Shown: positions 1 through 9,851 of the stretch, in pieces | How positions within the stretch are numbered: the first letter of the stretch is position 1 | Layout: every line of letters begins with the position of its first letter | Origin: Hydrogenophaga flava NBRC 102514 | GTDB taxonomy: Bacteria; Pseudomonadota; Gammaproteobacteria; Burkholderiales; Burkholderiaceae_C | Direction of reading: 5' to 3' | Assembly: GCF_001571145.1 (NCBI RefSeq) | Contig: NZ_BCTF01000005.1 | Coordinates: forward strand, 1 to 64,000 | Length of the DNA stretch: 64,000 nt | Position numbers and translations under genes: made by a program | Notes under the pieces: model-generated | Told to the model about the DNA's origin: nothing | What the model saw: only the letters and a program-made list of their open reading frames with translations | The model's database searches: none

Positions 1-113
1 TTGCAAATACCTCTGTTGAAAGAACAAAACCCGTGAGTGTTTAACGTCTCCGGCAGGGGGCAGCCACGGGCAGCCACCCCACCGCACAAGGCGGTGCCGA
101 AGACAGGTTCGAA

Positions 114-2216
114 TTACTTGGCGCGTGCCGAGATGATGGCTTCCTGCACGTTGCGCGGGGCTTCCGAGTAGTGCTTGAACTCCATCGTGTAGGTCGCACG
201 GCCTTGCGTTGCCGAGCGCAGCGAGGTCGAGTAGCCGAACATTTCGGACAGGGGCACTTCGGCCTTGATGGCCTTGCCGCCACCAACCATGTCTTCCATG
301 CCCTGCACCATGCCACGACGGCTGGACAGGTCGCCCATCACCGTACCGGCATAGTCTTCCGGCGTTTCCACTTCCACGGCCATCATGGGCTCCAGAATGA
401 CCGGCTGGGCCTTCTTGCAGCCTTCCTTGAAGCCGAAGATGGCGGCCATCTTGAACGCCAGTTCGTTCGAGTCCACGTCGTGGTACGAACCGAAGTGCAG
501 CGTGACCTTGACGTCCACCACCGGGTAACCGGCCAGCACGCCCTGAGTCAGGGCTTCATTGACGCCCTTTTCCACCGCGGGGATGAACTCGCGCGGCACC
601 ACGCCACCCTTGATGGCATCCACGAACTCGAAGCCCTTGCCGGCTTCCTGCGGCTCGATCTTGAGCACGACGTGACCGTACTGGCCCTTACCGCCCGACT
701 GGCGCACGAACTTGCCTTCGGCTTCTTCCACGGTGCCACGGATGGTTTCGCGGTAGGCCACCTGCGGCTTGCCGACGTTGGCTTCCACGCCGAATTCGCG
801 CTTCATGCGGTCAACAATGATTTCCAGGTGCAGCTCGCCCATGCCGGCGATGATGGTCTGGCCGGATTCTTCGTCGGTACGCACGCGGAACGACGGGTCT
901 TCGGCGGCCAGGCGGTTCAGGGCAATGCCCATCTTCTCCTGGTCGGCCTTGGACTTGGGCTCCACGGCTTGGGCGATCACGGGCTCCGGGAACACCATGC
1001 GCTCCAGCGTGATGATCGCGGACGGGTCGCACAGGGTTTCACCGGTGGTCACATCCTTCAAACCCACGCAGGCGGCGATGTCGCCAGCGCGGATCTCTTC
1101 CACTTCCTGGCGATTGTTGGCGTGCATCTGCACGATGCGGCCGATGCGCTCCTTCTTGCCCTTGACCGCGTTGTAGACGGTGTCGCCTTTCTTCAGCACG
1201 CCAGAGTACACACGCACGAAGGTCAGCTGACCCACGAACGGGTCGGTCATCAGCTTGAACGCCAGAGCGGACAGCTTCTCTTCGTCGTCGGCCTTGCGGT
1301 TGGTCGGCTGTTCGTCTTCGTCCGTGCCACCAACGGGGGGAATGTCCACAGGCGAAGGCAGCAGCTCGACCACGGCGTCCAGCATGCGCTGCACACCCTT
1401 GTTCTTGAACGCGGTGCCACACAACATGGGCTGAATTTCGCAAGCCAGCGTGCGGGCACGCAGACCGGCGGTGATCTCGGCTTCGGACAGGTCACCCTCT
1501 TCGAGGTACTTGTTCATCAGCTCTTCAGAGGCTTCGGCCGCAGCTTCCACCATCTTCTCGCGCCATTCCTTGGCCAGCTCGACCAGGTTGGCAGGGATGT
1601 CTTCGAAGGTGAACTTCATGCCCTGGGAAGCCTCGTCCCAGATGATGGCCTTCATCTTGCGCAGATCGACCACGCCAGTGAAGTGCTCTTCGGCGCCGAT
1701 GGGAATCACGATCGGCACCGGGTTGGCCTTCAGGCGCAGCTTCATCTGGTCATGAACCTTGAAGAAGTTGGCGCCGGTGCGGTCCATCTTGTTCACGAAG
1801 GCCAGACGGGGCACGCGGTACTTGTTGGCCTGGCGCCAGACGGTTTCCGACTGGGGCTGCACGCCACCCACTGCACAGTACACCATGCAGGCGCCGTCCA
1901 GCACGCGCATGGAGCGCTCCACCTCGATGGTGAAGTCCACGTGACCGGGGGTGTCGATGATGTTGAAGCGGTGCTCGGGGAAGGAGTTGTCCATGCCGCG
2001 CCAGAAGCAGGTCGTGGCAGCGGAGGTGATCGTGATGCCACGCTCCTGCTCCTGCTCCATCCAGTCCATGGTGGCGGCACCGTCGTGCACTTCACCGATC
2101 TTGTGGTTCACACCGGTGTAGTACAGGATGCGCTCGGTCGTGGTGGTCTTGCCGGCATCGATGTGGGCCGAAATACCGATGTTGCGGTAACGCTCAAGGG
2201 GCGTGTTGCGTGCCAT
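114..2216 (-). CDS. fusA: Elongation factor G
   Basis: Translational GTPase that drives ribosomal translocation and, with RRF, ribosome recycling in the cytoplasm. The 700-residue product has the usual EF-G length. The P-loop AHIDAGKTT lies near residues 17-25, and DTPGHVDF and NKMD (G3 and G4) follow in the first 150 residues. The C-terminal domains IV-V are intact ([23 protein letters not shown]). It is the last gene of an rpsL-rpsG-fusA block, 97 nt after rpsG. The next gene of the str operon (normally tuf or rpsJ) would lie beyond the left edge of the window; positions 1-113 hold no gene. Confidence 0.98.
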   Translation of the reverse strand: MARNTPLERYRNIGISAHIDAGKTTTTERILYYTGVNHKIGEVHDGAATMDWMEQEQERGITITSAATTCFWRGMDNSFPEHRFNIIDTPGHVDFTIEVERSMRVLDGACMVYCAVGGVQPQSETVWRQANKYRVPRLAFVNKMDRTGANFFKVHDQMKLRLKANPVPIVIPIGAEEHFTGVVDLRKMKAIIWDEASQGMKFTFEDIPANLVELAKEWREKMVEAAAEASEELMNKYLEEGDLSEAEITAGLRARTLACEIQPMLCGTAFKNKGVQRMLDAVVELLPSPVDIPPVGGTDEDEQPTNRKADDEEKLSALAFKLMTDPFVGQLTFVRVYSGVLKKGDTVYNAVKGKKERIGRIVQMHANNRQEVEEIRAGDIAACVGLKDVTTGETLCDPSAIITLERMVFPEPVIAQAVEPKSKADQEKMGIALNRLAAEDPSFRVRTDEESGQTIIAGMGELHLEIIVDRMKREFGVEANVGKPQVAYRETIRGTVEEAEGKFVRQSGGKGQYGHVVLKIEPQEAGKGFEFVDAIKGGVVPREFIPAVEKGVNEALTQGVLAGYPVVDVKVTLHFGSYHDVDSNELAFKMAAIFGFKEGCKKAQPVILEPMMAVEVETPEDYAGTVMGDLSSRRGMVQGMEDMVGGGKAIKAEVPLSEMFGYSTSLRSATQGRATYTMEFKHYSEAPRNVQEAIISARAK

Positions 2217-2243
2217 GAAAATTCTCCAAAATTAAGTACCAAA

Positions 2244-2308
2244 GCCCGCGACCCTTATGGGGCCCGCGGGCTCGCTTCCGATGGGAAAGGCAGGCCCAGA
2301 AGGCCTGC
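2244..2308 (-). promoter_or_regulatory. Two GC-rich hairpins in the rpsG-fusA gap
   Basis: The 97-nt gap between rpsG and fusA holds two inverted repeats. GCAGGCC (2290-2296) pairs with GGCCTGC (2302-2308) around a 5-nt loop, and GCCCGCG (2244-2250) pairs with CGCGGGC (2265-2271) around a 14-nt loop. Each is followed on the minus strand by only three T residues, so they are poor terminators. They may instead tune read-through or mRNA processing between the ribosomal protein genes and fusA. The function is inferred. Confidence 0.35.
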
Positions 2309-2313
2309 AGAAA

Positions 2314-2784
2314 TCAGAAGCGGAAGTGGCTGAACGCCTTGTTGGCTTCGGCCATGCGGTGCACTTCGTCACGCTTCTTCATGGCGCCGCCACGGCCTTC
2401 GGTGGCTTCGACCAGCTCATTGGCCAGGCGCTGGGCCATGGACTTTTCGCTGCGCTTGCGGGCCGCTTCCTTGATCCAGCGCATCGACAGCGCCAGACGA
2501 CGGACGGGGCGCACTTCAACGGGCACCTGGTAGTTGGCACCACCCACGCGGCGGGACTTGACTTCCACCATGGGCTTGACGTTGTTGATGGCGGTCGAGA
2601 AGATTTCCACCGGGTCTTTGCCGGTTTTCTTCTCAATCTGCTCGAGAGCACCATAAATGATGCGCTCGGCAACCGCCTTTTTTCCGCCTTCCATGATCAC
2701 GTTCATGAACTTGGAAAGCTCGACATTACCGAACTTGGGATCCGGCAGGATTTCACGTTTAGGGACTTCGCGACGACGTGGCAT
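2314..2784 (-). CDS. rpsG: 30S ribosomal protein S7
   Basis: Small-subunit protein that nucleates assembly of the 16S rRNA 3' domain and contacts tRNA at the E site. The 156 residues match the normal bacterial length, beginning [19 protein letters not shown] and carrying the conserved [12 protein letters not shown] and [11 protein letters not shown] stretches. It sits between rpsL and fusA in the usual str order. In E. coli S7 represses its own operon by binding the rpsL-rpsG intercistronic mRNA; the equivalent gap here is 156 nt and contains hairpins, so similar feedback is plausible but not shown. Confidence 0.98.
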   Translation of the reverse strand: MPRRREVPKREILPDPKFGNVELSKFMNVIMEGGKKAVAERIIYGALEQIEKKTGKDPVEIFSTAINNVKPMVEVKSRRVGGANYQVPVEVRPVRRLALSMRWIKEAARKRSEKSMAQRLANELVEATEGRGGAMKKRDEVHRMAEANKAFSHFRF

Positions 2785-2940
2785 TTTTTACCTCTGCATT
2801 GCTTCAGTTGGCGTCTTTTCAGACACCGCGAGAGCCATCCGGAGCTCTCACTTACTCGACCCGCACGGAACAGCCCGTGTTTGGGGTCACTACGTTCACA
2901 CCACCTGCCAGGCGGAGCAAACACCGTTATCTCAGGAAGA
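2785..2940 (-). promoter_or_regulatory. rpsL-rpsG intercistronic leader with hairpins
   Basis: This 156-nt spacer has no reading frame of its own. It contains GAGAGC (2830-2835) opposite GCTCTC (2844-2849), and a second short inverted repeat near 2864-2880. In enterobacteria the corresponding spacer is the S7 autorepression site. Whether these hairpins mimic the S7 rRNA target cannot be judged by eye. Confidence 0.3.
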
Positions 2941-3318
2941 TCAGGCCTTCTTGGGACGCTTCGCACCGTACTTGGAGCGCGACTGCTTGCGGTCTTTCAC
3001 GCCTTGCAGGTCCAGCGAACCGCGAACGATGTGGTAACGCACACCAGGCAGATCCTTGACACGACCACCACGGACCAGCACCACACCGTGCTCCTGGAGG
3101 TTGTGGCCTTCACCACCGATGTAGGAGATCACCTCAAAACCGTTGGTCAGGCGCACCTTAGCAACCTTACGCAGAGCGGAGTTGGGCTTCTTGGGGGTCG
3201 TGGTGTACACGCGGGTGCACACGCCACGACGCTGCGGCGAGTTTTCCATGGCCGGGCTCTTGGATTTGGTCTTTTCGACCTCCCGGCCGTGGCGCACGAG
3301 TTGATTGATGGTTGGCAT
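2941..3318 (-). CDS. rpsL: 30S ribosomal protein S12
   Basis: Decoding-centre protein of the small subunit, 125 residues, beginning [13 protein letters not shown]. The [15 protein letters not shown] and [13 protein letters not shown] segments are intact. Lys43/Lys44 and Lys88 are present, so the usual streptomycin-resistance substitutions at these sites are absent. Asp89, the residue methylthiolated in many bacteria, is also present. It is the first gene of the block, with a sigma-70-like promoter at 3389-3417. Confidence 0.98.
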   Translation of the reverse strand: MPTINQLVRHGREVEKTKSKSPAMENSPQRRGVCTRVYTTTPKKPNSALRKVAKVRLTNGFEVISYIGGEGHNLQEHGVVLVRGGRVKDLPGVRYHIVRGSLDLQGVKDRKQSRSKYGAKRPKKA

Positions 3319-3388
3319 GAAAGAAACGTCCCTAAACGTTTGATGAGCGAAAAAGCGAAACCCTTCGGAAAATTCCGAAAAGCCCTCT

Positions 3389-3417
3389 ACTGTATCACGG
3401 GCCTATTGAAAGACCAA
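3389..3417 (-). promoter_or_regulatory. Sigma-70-type promoter of rpsL-rpsG-fusA
   Basis: Read on the minus strand, a -35 element TTGGTC (3412-3417) and a -10 element TACAGT (3389-3394) are separated by exactly 17 nt. Transcription would start near 3382, about 64 nt upstream of the rpsL start codon. The position is right for the str block and the spacing is optimal. Confidence 0.6.
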
Positions 3418-3429
3418 GTCAGTATTTTT

Positions 3430-3456
3430 TGATCATGCAGTCCCACTGCATGATCA
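3430..3456. repeat. 12-bp perfect palindrome at the end of the carboxypeptidase gene
   Basis: TGATCATGCAGT (3430-3441) and ACTGCATGATCA (3445-3456) form a perfect 12-bp stem around CCC. The stop codon of the carboxypeptidase gene (3454-3456) lies inside it. On the minus strand it is followed by an A-run, not a T-run, so it is not a textbook terminator. It sits just upstream of the rpsL promoter and could limit read-through or bind a protein. Confidence 0.5.
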
Positions 3457-4641
3457 CTGGATCCACAGCCGCAGTGCATCCCAGGCCCGCCCGAAAATGC
3501 CACTCTCATCAACAGCCTCCAGCACCGTTAAAGGGACCTCGGCAACCAACTCACCACCCGCGGTGCGCACGCGAAGCGTCCCCACCTGCTGCCCCTTGAG
3601 AAGAGGCGCCACCAACGGGTCCGGACGGGTGACTTCGGTTTTGAGCCCGGCACCGGTTCCTGCCGGAACGGATACCACTACACCCTCGGGGCGCCCCAGC
3701 TTGGCCTGGTCTGCTCGACCTTTCCAGACACGGGGAGTAACCACCGCACCGCCCGCGGAACTCAACCGGACCGCCTCATAGGCCGTGAAACCCCAGTTCA
3801 GCAGCTTCTGACTCTCCGCTGCTCGTGAGTTTTCACTTGCAGCTCCCAACACGACGCTCAGCAGCCTGCGCTGCCCCTCTGGCCCGGCACCCAGCAAGGC
3901 ACTCGGTCGGCGCGCTGTCGCGACGAGGCAATAGCCCGCAGCATCGGTGTGCCCGGTCTTCAGACCATCCACCGTGGGGTCGCGGAACAGCAGAAGGTTC
4001 CGGTTGGTGTCGTTGGCTGCAGGGGTGCCCGGATAGCGGTAGCGCTGAATGGCGTAATAAGGAACGTATTCCGGGAAGTCGCGCATCAGCCGGGTCGCAA
4101 GCGTCGCCAGATCCCGGGCCGTGGTGGTGTGTCCCGGAACGGTCAGACCTTCCGGGTTCCTGAAGCTGCTGGCGTTCATTCCCAGCGCCTTGGCCTGGCG
4201 GTTCATCATTTCGACGAACTGCTCCGCACTTCCGCCCACGCCCTCGGCAAGGGCCATGGTGGCGTCATTGCCCGACTGGACGATCATGCCCTTGATGAGG
4301 TCCTCCACCGGCACCTTCATCTTGGGGTCGATGAACATGCGAGAGCCCGGCATCTTCCAGGCCCGCTCGCTCACCGAAAGCGTCTGCTTGAGGTCGAGCT
4401 TGCCGGACTTGAGGGCATCGAACACGAGATAGGCCGTCATCAGCTTGGTCAGCGAAGCGGGTTCGACTGGCTTGTCTTGGTCCTTGGCTGCCAGGACCTG
4501 CCCGGACGACACATCCAGAAGAAGGTACGCCCGCGCCGCCACTTCGGGAGGTTGCGGAACCGCCGCCGAGGCAGCCAGTTGCCAACTCAGAAAGAAAGCG
4601 GCCAACAGACCGCCTTTGCGCAAGATTCGTTCAAACAGCAT
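3454..4641 (-). CDS. dacC: D-alanyl-D-alanine carboxypeptidase (PBP5/6 type)
   Basis: Low-molecular-mass penicillin-binding protein that removes the terminal D-Ala of peptidoglycan pentapeptides. The 395-residue protein has an N-terminal signal peptide (hydrophobic AAFFLSWQLAASA, residues 14-26). The three serine-acyltransferase motifs are S63-L-T-K66, S123-G-N125 and K228-T-G230. After the catalytic domain comes a beta-rich PBP5_C region and a C-terminal amphipathic stretch (FGRAWDALRLWIQ) typical of the membrane anchor. Many betaproteobacterial annotations call it dacC or dacA; the choice between paralogue names is uncertain. It is transcribed toward the str block. Confidence 0.9.
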   Translation of the reverse strand: MLFERILRKGGLLAAFFLSWQLAASAAVPQPPEVAARAYLLLDVSSGQVLAAKDQDKPVEPASLTKLMTAYLVFDALKSGKLDLKQTLSVSERAWKMPGSRMFIDPKMKVPVEDLIKGMIVQSGNDATMALAEGVGGSAEQFVEMMNRQAKALGMNASSFRNPEGLTVPGHTTTARDLATLATRLMRDFPEYVPYYAIQRYRYPGTPAANDTNRNLLLFRDPTVDGLKTGHTDAAGYCLVATARRPSALLGAGPEGQRRLLSVVLGAASENSRAAESQKLLNWGFTAYEAVRLSSAGGAVVTPRVWKGRADQAKLGRPEGVVVSVPAGTGAGLKTEVTRPDPLVAPLLKGQQVGTLRVRTAGGELVAEVPLTVLEAVDESGIFGRAWDALRLWIQ

Positions 4642-4687
4642 GGATATGAAAAAGAAGAAAGAAGACCAGGGTCGAGGCGACCCGAGT

Positions 4688-5311
4688 TCAGGCGGCGAGA
4701 TGCCGCTGCACCAGTTCTCGCAACAAGGGCAACTGCCCGTGAAAGAAGTGCCCCCCGCCAGGCACCACCAGCACAGGCAGGGATTGCGGGCGCGACCAAT
4801 CCATCACGGACTGCAGCGGCACGGTGTCGTCGTGCTCACCATGGATGACCAATGTGCGCAGGCGAAGTTCATCCGGAATGACGGCAACATCGAACCGGCT
4901 GGCGGCAGTACCGACCAGCACCACCTTCTGGATGTCCCGCTGGCCGTGCAGTGCGGCCACAGCCTGGCTTGCAACGAAACCGCCAAACGAGAAACCAGCA
5001 AGACACAGCGGGCCATCGGGCGCCTGTGACCGGACAACCGCCAGCATGTCCTGCAGCTCCCCGCGCCCTTCGTCGTAGACACCCTCGCTCGCGCCCACAC
5101 CACGGAAGTTGAAGCGCACGGCCGACCAGCCGCAGAGGACAAAAGCGCGCGCAAGGGTCTGCACCACCTTGTTGGTCAGAGTCCCCCCATGCAACGGGTG
5201 GGGGTGCGCGATGACAGCCATCCCACAGGAAGGCCCGACAGGACGGTCGATGGCCGCCTCCAACTGCCCGGAGGGCCCCACCTGAAAAAGATGCTCGGTG
5301 TGTGCGTTCAC
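4688..5311 (-). CDS. Alpha/beta hydrolase, dienelactone-hydrolase-like
   Basis: A 207-residue cytoplasmic alpha/beta hydrolase. The oxyanion region AHPHPLHGG (residues 35-43), the nucleophile elbow GFSFGG with Ser108, the acid loop HGEHDDTVP and the late histidine in GGGHFFHG are all present. This is the small hydrolase family often found as an uncharacterised neighbour of dacC in Comamonadaceae. The substrate cannot be read from the sequence. It precedes the carboxypeptidase gene by 46 nt on the same strand and may be co-transcribed with it. Confidence 0.8.
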   Translation of the reverse strand: MNAHTEHLFQVGPSGQLEAAIDRPVGPSCGMAVIAHPHPLHGGTLTNKVVQTLARAFVLCGWSAVRFNFRGVGASEGVYDEGRGELQDMLAVVRSQAPDGPLCLAGFSFGGFVASQAVAALHGQRDIQKVVLVGTAASRFDVAVIPDELRLRTLVIHGEHDDTVPLQSVMDWSRPQSLPVLVVPGGGHFFHGQLPLLRELVQRHLAA

Positions 5312-5345
5312 GTCGTCGTGCTACCAACCCGGGAATCCGGGCATC

Positions 5346-5687
5346 TCAGCGCCCAACTTCCGGTGGCGTTCGCAAACGCTCGACCACCACCCCGTCCCTG
5401 AGATGCGACTGCACGATCTCGTCGATGTCTTGTTCGTCCACATAGCTGTACCAGACAGCCTCGGGGTAGACGACGGCAATAGGGCCACCAGCACAGCGAT
5501 CAAGGCAGCCAGCCTTGTTCACCCGCACCTTGCCGGGACCCAGCAAACCCAGCGCCTTGGACTGGCTCTTGCACCGATCAAAGGCCGCCTGCGCCTTGTG
5601 CTGCGCACAGCAGTTTTCGCCGCTGTCGCGCTGGTTCAGGCAGAAAAAGATGTGGCGCTCGTAGTAGGAAGATCGGTTCTCTGACAT
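5346..5687 (-). CDS. Thioredoxin-like 2Fe-2S ferredoxin
   Basis: A 113-residue protein of the thioredoxin-fold 2Fe-2S ferredoxin family. It has cysteines in FFCLNQRDSGENCC near the N-terminus and in AGCLDRCAGGP further on, the spacing used to hold a 2Fe-2S cluster. It probably carries electrons in the cytoplasm, but the partner is unknown. It lies 34 nt downstream of the start of the hydrolase gene region and only 9 nt from the stop of the VanZ-like gene, so all may form one minus-strand transcription unit. Confidence 0.8.
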   Translation of the reverse strand: MSENRSSYYERHIFFCLNQRDSGENCCAQHKAQAAFDRCKSQSKALGLLGPGKVRVNKAGCLDRCAGGPIAVVYPEAVWYSYVDEQDIDEIVQSHLRDGVVVERLRTPPEVGR

Positions 5688-5696
5688 GCCTGGATT

Positions 5697-6821
5697 CTAG
5701 TGGTCGACCTGGCGCTCGACGGGGACCTGGGTCACTGCACGCACGGCATACACCAGAGCGGCAAACGGCCACAACCAGCCCAGCCACTGCGAAAGGCCGT
5801 GGAAGCGGATGAAACGCCCCTGTTCCCAGACGTTCAACGACTGGTCAAAGTAGGCGCTCACTGGCGCACGATTGAGAAGACTCAGCGACACCGCCAGCGT
5901 CAGCAGAAGGCCCACATGGCACACCCGCGATGGCAGCCGCAACGTGGCCAGCGCCACCACCGCCGCGACAGCCATGCCCAGCAGCGCCGGCATGTCCACC
6001 CAGGCCCAAGCGTGGTCCGGCCCGTAAGTCATGGCCGCCGAAAATCCAGCGGCGCCCAGGGCCGAGAAGAGCAGCGCAGCCAGCAGCGCCAGCCGGCGCC
6101 AGGGTGCAGGCACATCCGCATACCCCAGCATCAGCGGTGCCAGCAGACCCAGCGCCACGCACAGCGCCTGCGCCAGCGGGCTCAGAGGCACGGCCGCTTC
6201 CGACTGCAAGGGCAACCAGACCAGAAAGGGAGTGTCCACCAGCAGGCCAGACAACGCCTCCTCCAGCTGACCCCAGACCTGCCCCAGACCGAACGGTACC
6301 GACACCGGATACAAGAGGGCAAACGGCCAGAGCGCCAGCAACACCAGCGACGCGTGCGCATGAGGCGCAAACCAGTGCCGGCGGAACTGTGTCCATTGCC
6401 GCATCACACCCAGCCGCTCGACCAACCAGGCCAAACAGACGCCCAGTACGCCCCCCGCGATGTTGAGTCCCAGGTCCAGGTTGGACGGAACCCGCATGGG
6501 CAGAAAATTCTGCAAAGTCTCCAGCGACAGCGACAGAATGGCCGGCAACAGCACCGCAAACAGCCACGCCCAGCGCCCCCAACCCGACCGCAGCAGCCCC
6601 AGCGCCGCCAGAAACCCAAGAGGCACATAGCCCACCAGGTTGGCCAATACGTCGAACTTGGTCCAGTACCTGGGAAGGGGCGCATTCAGAAACGCCCAGA
6701 CTGGTCCGCCTGACCACTTCCAGCCCTCGAAAGGGTAGAGACTGGCATACACGACCAGCGCCGCAAACAGCAGCGACAGCGGAATGGCAGAGGATCGGCT
6801 CGCCACAGCGCGCCCGGTCAT
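5697..6821 (-). CDS. VanZ-like multi-pass membrane protein
   Basis: A 374-residue integral membrane protein with about ten hydrophobic segments. The N-terminal third carries the VanZ-like arrangement (YASLYPFEGW, DVLANLVGYVPLGFLAAL, SLSLETLQNFLPMRVPSNLD). VanZ gives low-level teicoplanin resistance in enterococci; the role in proteobacteria is unknown. I chose the start at 6821 because its ATG overlaps the stop of the upstream hemJ gene (TGATG), whereas an in-frame upstream extension to 7052 would run antisense-like through hemJ. Confidence 0.8.
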   Translation of the reverse strand: MTGRAVASRSSAIPLSLLFAALVVYASLYPFEGWKWSGGPVWAFLNAPLPRYWTKFDVLANLVGYVPLGFLAALGLLRSGWGRWAWLFAVLLPAILSLSLETLQNFLPMRVPSNLDLGLNIAGGVLGVCLAWLVERLGVMRQWTQFRRHWFAPHAHASLVLLALWPFALLYPVSVPFGLGQVWGQLEEALSGLLVDTPFLVWLPLQSEAAVPLSPLAQALCVALGLLAPLMLGYADVPAPWRRLALLAALLFSALGAAGFSAAMTYGPDHAWAWVDMPALLGMAVAAVVALATLRLPSRVCHVGLLLTLAVSLSLLNRAPVSAYFDQSLNVWEQGRFIRFHGLSQWLGWLWPFAALVYAVRAVTQVPVERQVDH

Positions 6822-7249
6822 CAGAATGGCTTGACGACCACCAGAACGACCACCAGCACCAGCATGATCACCGGCGCCTCGTTGAACCAACGGAACCAGA
6901 CATGGTGGCGTCGATTGGCGTTGGTCCTGAAGGACTTCAGGAGCTTCCCACATGCGTGGTGATAGCCCAGGATCAGAACCACCAGCAGAAGCTTGGCATG
7001 CATCCAGCCGTTGCCGGCACCCAGGCCGATCCCGTACCCCAGCCAGAGCCACAGCCCCAGTGCCAGCGCAGGGACAGCCAGCATGGTGGTGAAACGGAAC
7101 AGCTTTTCGGCCATCAGCATCAGCCGTTCGCGCTCGGCCACGCTTTCGGGGGGAACCATGGCCAGATTCACAAAGATGCGCGGCAGATAGAACAGGCCTG
7201 CGAACCAGCTGGCGATGAAGACGATGTGGAAGGATTTGACCCAGAGCAT
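6821..7249 (-). CDS. hemJ: HemJ-type protoporphyrinogen IX oxidase
   Basis: A 142-residue membrane protein of the HemJ/CopD-like family, which oxidises protoporphyrinogen IX to protoporphyrin IX in bacteria lacking HemG and HemY. It begins MLWVKSFHIVFIASWFAGLFY, with the conserved N-terminal histidine (His8) in the first of four membrane spans. The conserved GYHHACGKLLKSF segment follows. hemB, another haem-biosynthesis gene, lies 1.6 kb away on the other strand, which fits a haem role. Translationally coupled to the VanZ-like gene downstream. Confidence 0.85.
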   Translation of the reverse strand: MLWVKSFHIVFIASWFAGLFYLPRIFVNLAMVPPESVAERERLMLMAEKLFRFTTMLAVPALALGLWLWLGYGIGLGAGNGWMHAKLLLVVLILGYHHACGKLLKSFRTNANRRHHVWFRWFNEAPVIMLVLVVVLVVVKPF

Positions 7250-7301
7250 GCGGGCAGTTTATCTGCGCCGCTGCCGCGGGGACTCAGGATCGCGCGGCAC
7301 A

Positions 7302-7330
7302 AAAAAAACCCGGCCCACAGGGCCGGGTTA
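7302..7330 (-). terminator. Rho-independent terminator
   Basis: AACCCGGCCC (7308-7317) and GGGCCGGGTT (7321-7330) form a perfect 10-bp stem with a 3-nt loop. On the minus strand this is followed by an unbroken T-run (complement of 7302-7309). It would end a minus-strand transcript coming from the 7502-8632 gene or from the 170-nt stretch in between. Confidence 0.85.
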
Positions 7331-7446
7331 GGAAGCCTTTTTGCTGTCACACACTAAGGCACCCGCTCAGGGAGGAAAAGCGGGGAGCGGTCCAAGGACG
7401 CGCTCGGGACTGATGTTACAACAAATCACATTGGATGTGAAGCGGA

Positions 7447-7468
7447 ACCCTGTCAGCTTTGACAGGGT
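7447..7468. repeat. 9-bp hairpin in the 7331-7501 interval
   Basis: ACCCTGTCA (7447-7455) pairs perfectly with TGACAGGGT (7460-7468) around a 4-nt loop. There is no T-run on either side, so it is not an obvious terminator. It lies between the stop of the kinase/receiver gene and the strong terminator at 7302-7330, in a stretch with no convincing reading frame. Confidence 0.4.
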
Positions 7469-7501
7469 CTGCACGTTGGCCAAAAAGTAGATTCAAAAGC
7501 A

Positions 7502-8632
7502 TTACATCATCTTGGCCAGTTCGAACATCACGGCCGTGCCCAGCGCCTCACGGATGTTCCCTCGTCCGACCTTGGCCATCGAAAATTCGCCAAAACCCGA
7601 CATATCAAACGAACTGTCGTCGGGTGAAATCTCCACGAACGGAAACTCGAAAACCTCGCGCAGCAGCTCGTTTCGGAAGCGATCGAACTCTTCGTCCTTG
7701 AGCTCCGAATCGACCACGATCAGGTTGGGCATGCGGGCCTTGACGGCGTCACGCGCCTGGTGGAAGTCGACCACGCTGTCGGAGGTGATCCCGATTTCAC
7801 GCAGCGCGTCTCGCACGTCGGCACGGATTTGCAGACTCGGGGAAATCGTGAGCACATAGGTGCCCGAGAGCGACTTGAACATCGACGAGTGCTCGTCCGA
7901 CAGGTCGACAGTCGAAATCCCGTCGACCGCCTGAACCACGGTGCGGCTGAACATCGCCGTAAAGCTGACACCCTCGGCGGTCACGTCGCGCTCAAGGTCG
8001 ATACCGCCCGAGGCGGCCGCGATCTGGCGGATCAGCATCCAGCTGAGGCTGTCGGACGATGTGCTGCTGGAGGGAGGCACGCCGTCGTTGGCCACGCGCA
8101 TCTGCAGCCGCGCGTGCTGCGGCCAGGCATTGAGATCCACCCTCACGTCCACCCGGTTGCCGAACGGAATGCCCCAGTCGAGCACCGCGTTGACGAAGGA
8201 ATGCGCCACCGTCGGATCGATGAGCACCTCGACTGGCTTGAGTTTGCGGCGCAGGGCGATGCCCAAGATGCCCAGCTCCTGCTTGCGCTCCTGCAGCACG
8301 CCCTCCACTAGATCGGCCATGTTCACCTTCTCGTGCGACTGGCGGATGCGCCCTCCGTACATGCGGTGGATCTGCTGGGCGCTGAGCCCTGCCAGCTTGA
8401 TGCGCTCGGCGGGAATGTTCAGCGCCCGGTGTTCCATCTTGGTGATCCGGCCCTTGGCCAGCAACTGGTCAATCTGGCTCTGGAGACTGCTCACACCCTC
8501 GGTGAACTGGTCGGCCAGCGCAGACACCAGCTCCTGCCAGTGGTCCTCCAGCTTCCATGCATCGGCCTCGGCCGGAGCGCCTGGCTTGGGGTTGGAGGTC
8601 TGGTTGGATGGACTGGATCTGGTGGGCTGCAT
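7502..8632 (-). CDS. Degenerate histidine-kinase ATPase / receiver protein
   Basis: A 376-residue protein I recognise by architecture only. Residues about 30-135 are a helical dimerisation-like region without an H-box histidine in the normal context. Residues about 136-230 look like a GHKL ATPase fold with a weak N-box (FVNAVLDWG, Asn148) and a weak G1 box (VANDGVPP, Asp183-Gly184). Residues about 258-376 look like a receiver domain with Asp308 in NLIVVDSEL at the phosphoacceptor position. Missing glycine-rich loops suggest weak or no ATPase activity. It stands alone, divergent from hemB, with no partner regulator. The domain reading is moderate confidence; the function is unknown. Confidence 0.6.
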   Translation of the reverse strand: MQPTRSSPSNQTSNPKPGAPAEADAWKLEDHWQELVSALADQFTEGVSSLQSQIDQLLAKGRITKMEHRALNIPAERIKLAGLSAQQIHRMYGGRIRQSHEKVNMADLVEGVLQERKQELGILGIALRRKLKPVEVLIDPTVAHSFVNAVLDWGIPFGNRVDVRVDLNAWPQHARLQMRVANDGVPPSSSTSSDSLSWMLIRQIAAASGGIDLERDVTAEGVSFTAMFSRTVVQAVDGISTVDLSDEHSSMFKSLSGTYVLTISPSLQIRADVRDALREIGITSDSVVDFHQARDAVKARMPNLIVVDSELKDEEFDRFRNELLREVFEFPFVEISPDDSSFDMSGFGEFSMAKVGRGNIREALGTAVMFELAKMM

Positions 8633-8755
8633 GACAGTGCCTTGAGTGAAAGATTCCTACTGCATTCCTGAAGGTCGCAGAAGCTTCGGTATTTTCTTAT
8701 TACACGGAGATCAACATATCGCTCCGCCGTTCTTAATCATCGTGCTTTTTTTACG

Positions 8756-8801
8756 ATTTGCAACAACCGATCAGGCACCACGCGCAGGTGCCATCGCAAA
8801 T
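8756..8801. promoter_or_regulatory. Nested inverted repeats upstream of hemB
   Basis: An outer pair, ATTTGC (8756-8761) and GCAAAT (8796-8801), encloses an inner pair, GGCACC (8774-8779) and GGTGCC (8787-8792). The structure ends 35 nt before the hemB start codon. It could be an operator or a leader hairpin controlling hemB; no regulator is identifiable from the motif. Confidence 0.35.
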
Positions 8802-8815
8802 TACTGCACGGTTGA

Positions 8816-9838
<1,023 letters not shown>

Positions 9839-9851
9839 AGCAAGTCCTCGC

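Noticed and set aside
171-2333. A 720-residue open frame on the plus strand across fusA
   Set aside because: It is antisense to fusA, has a His/Leu/Gly-rich composition typical of GC-rich antisense frames, and matches no family.
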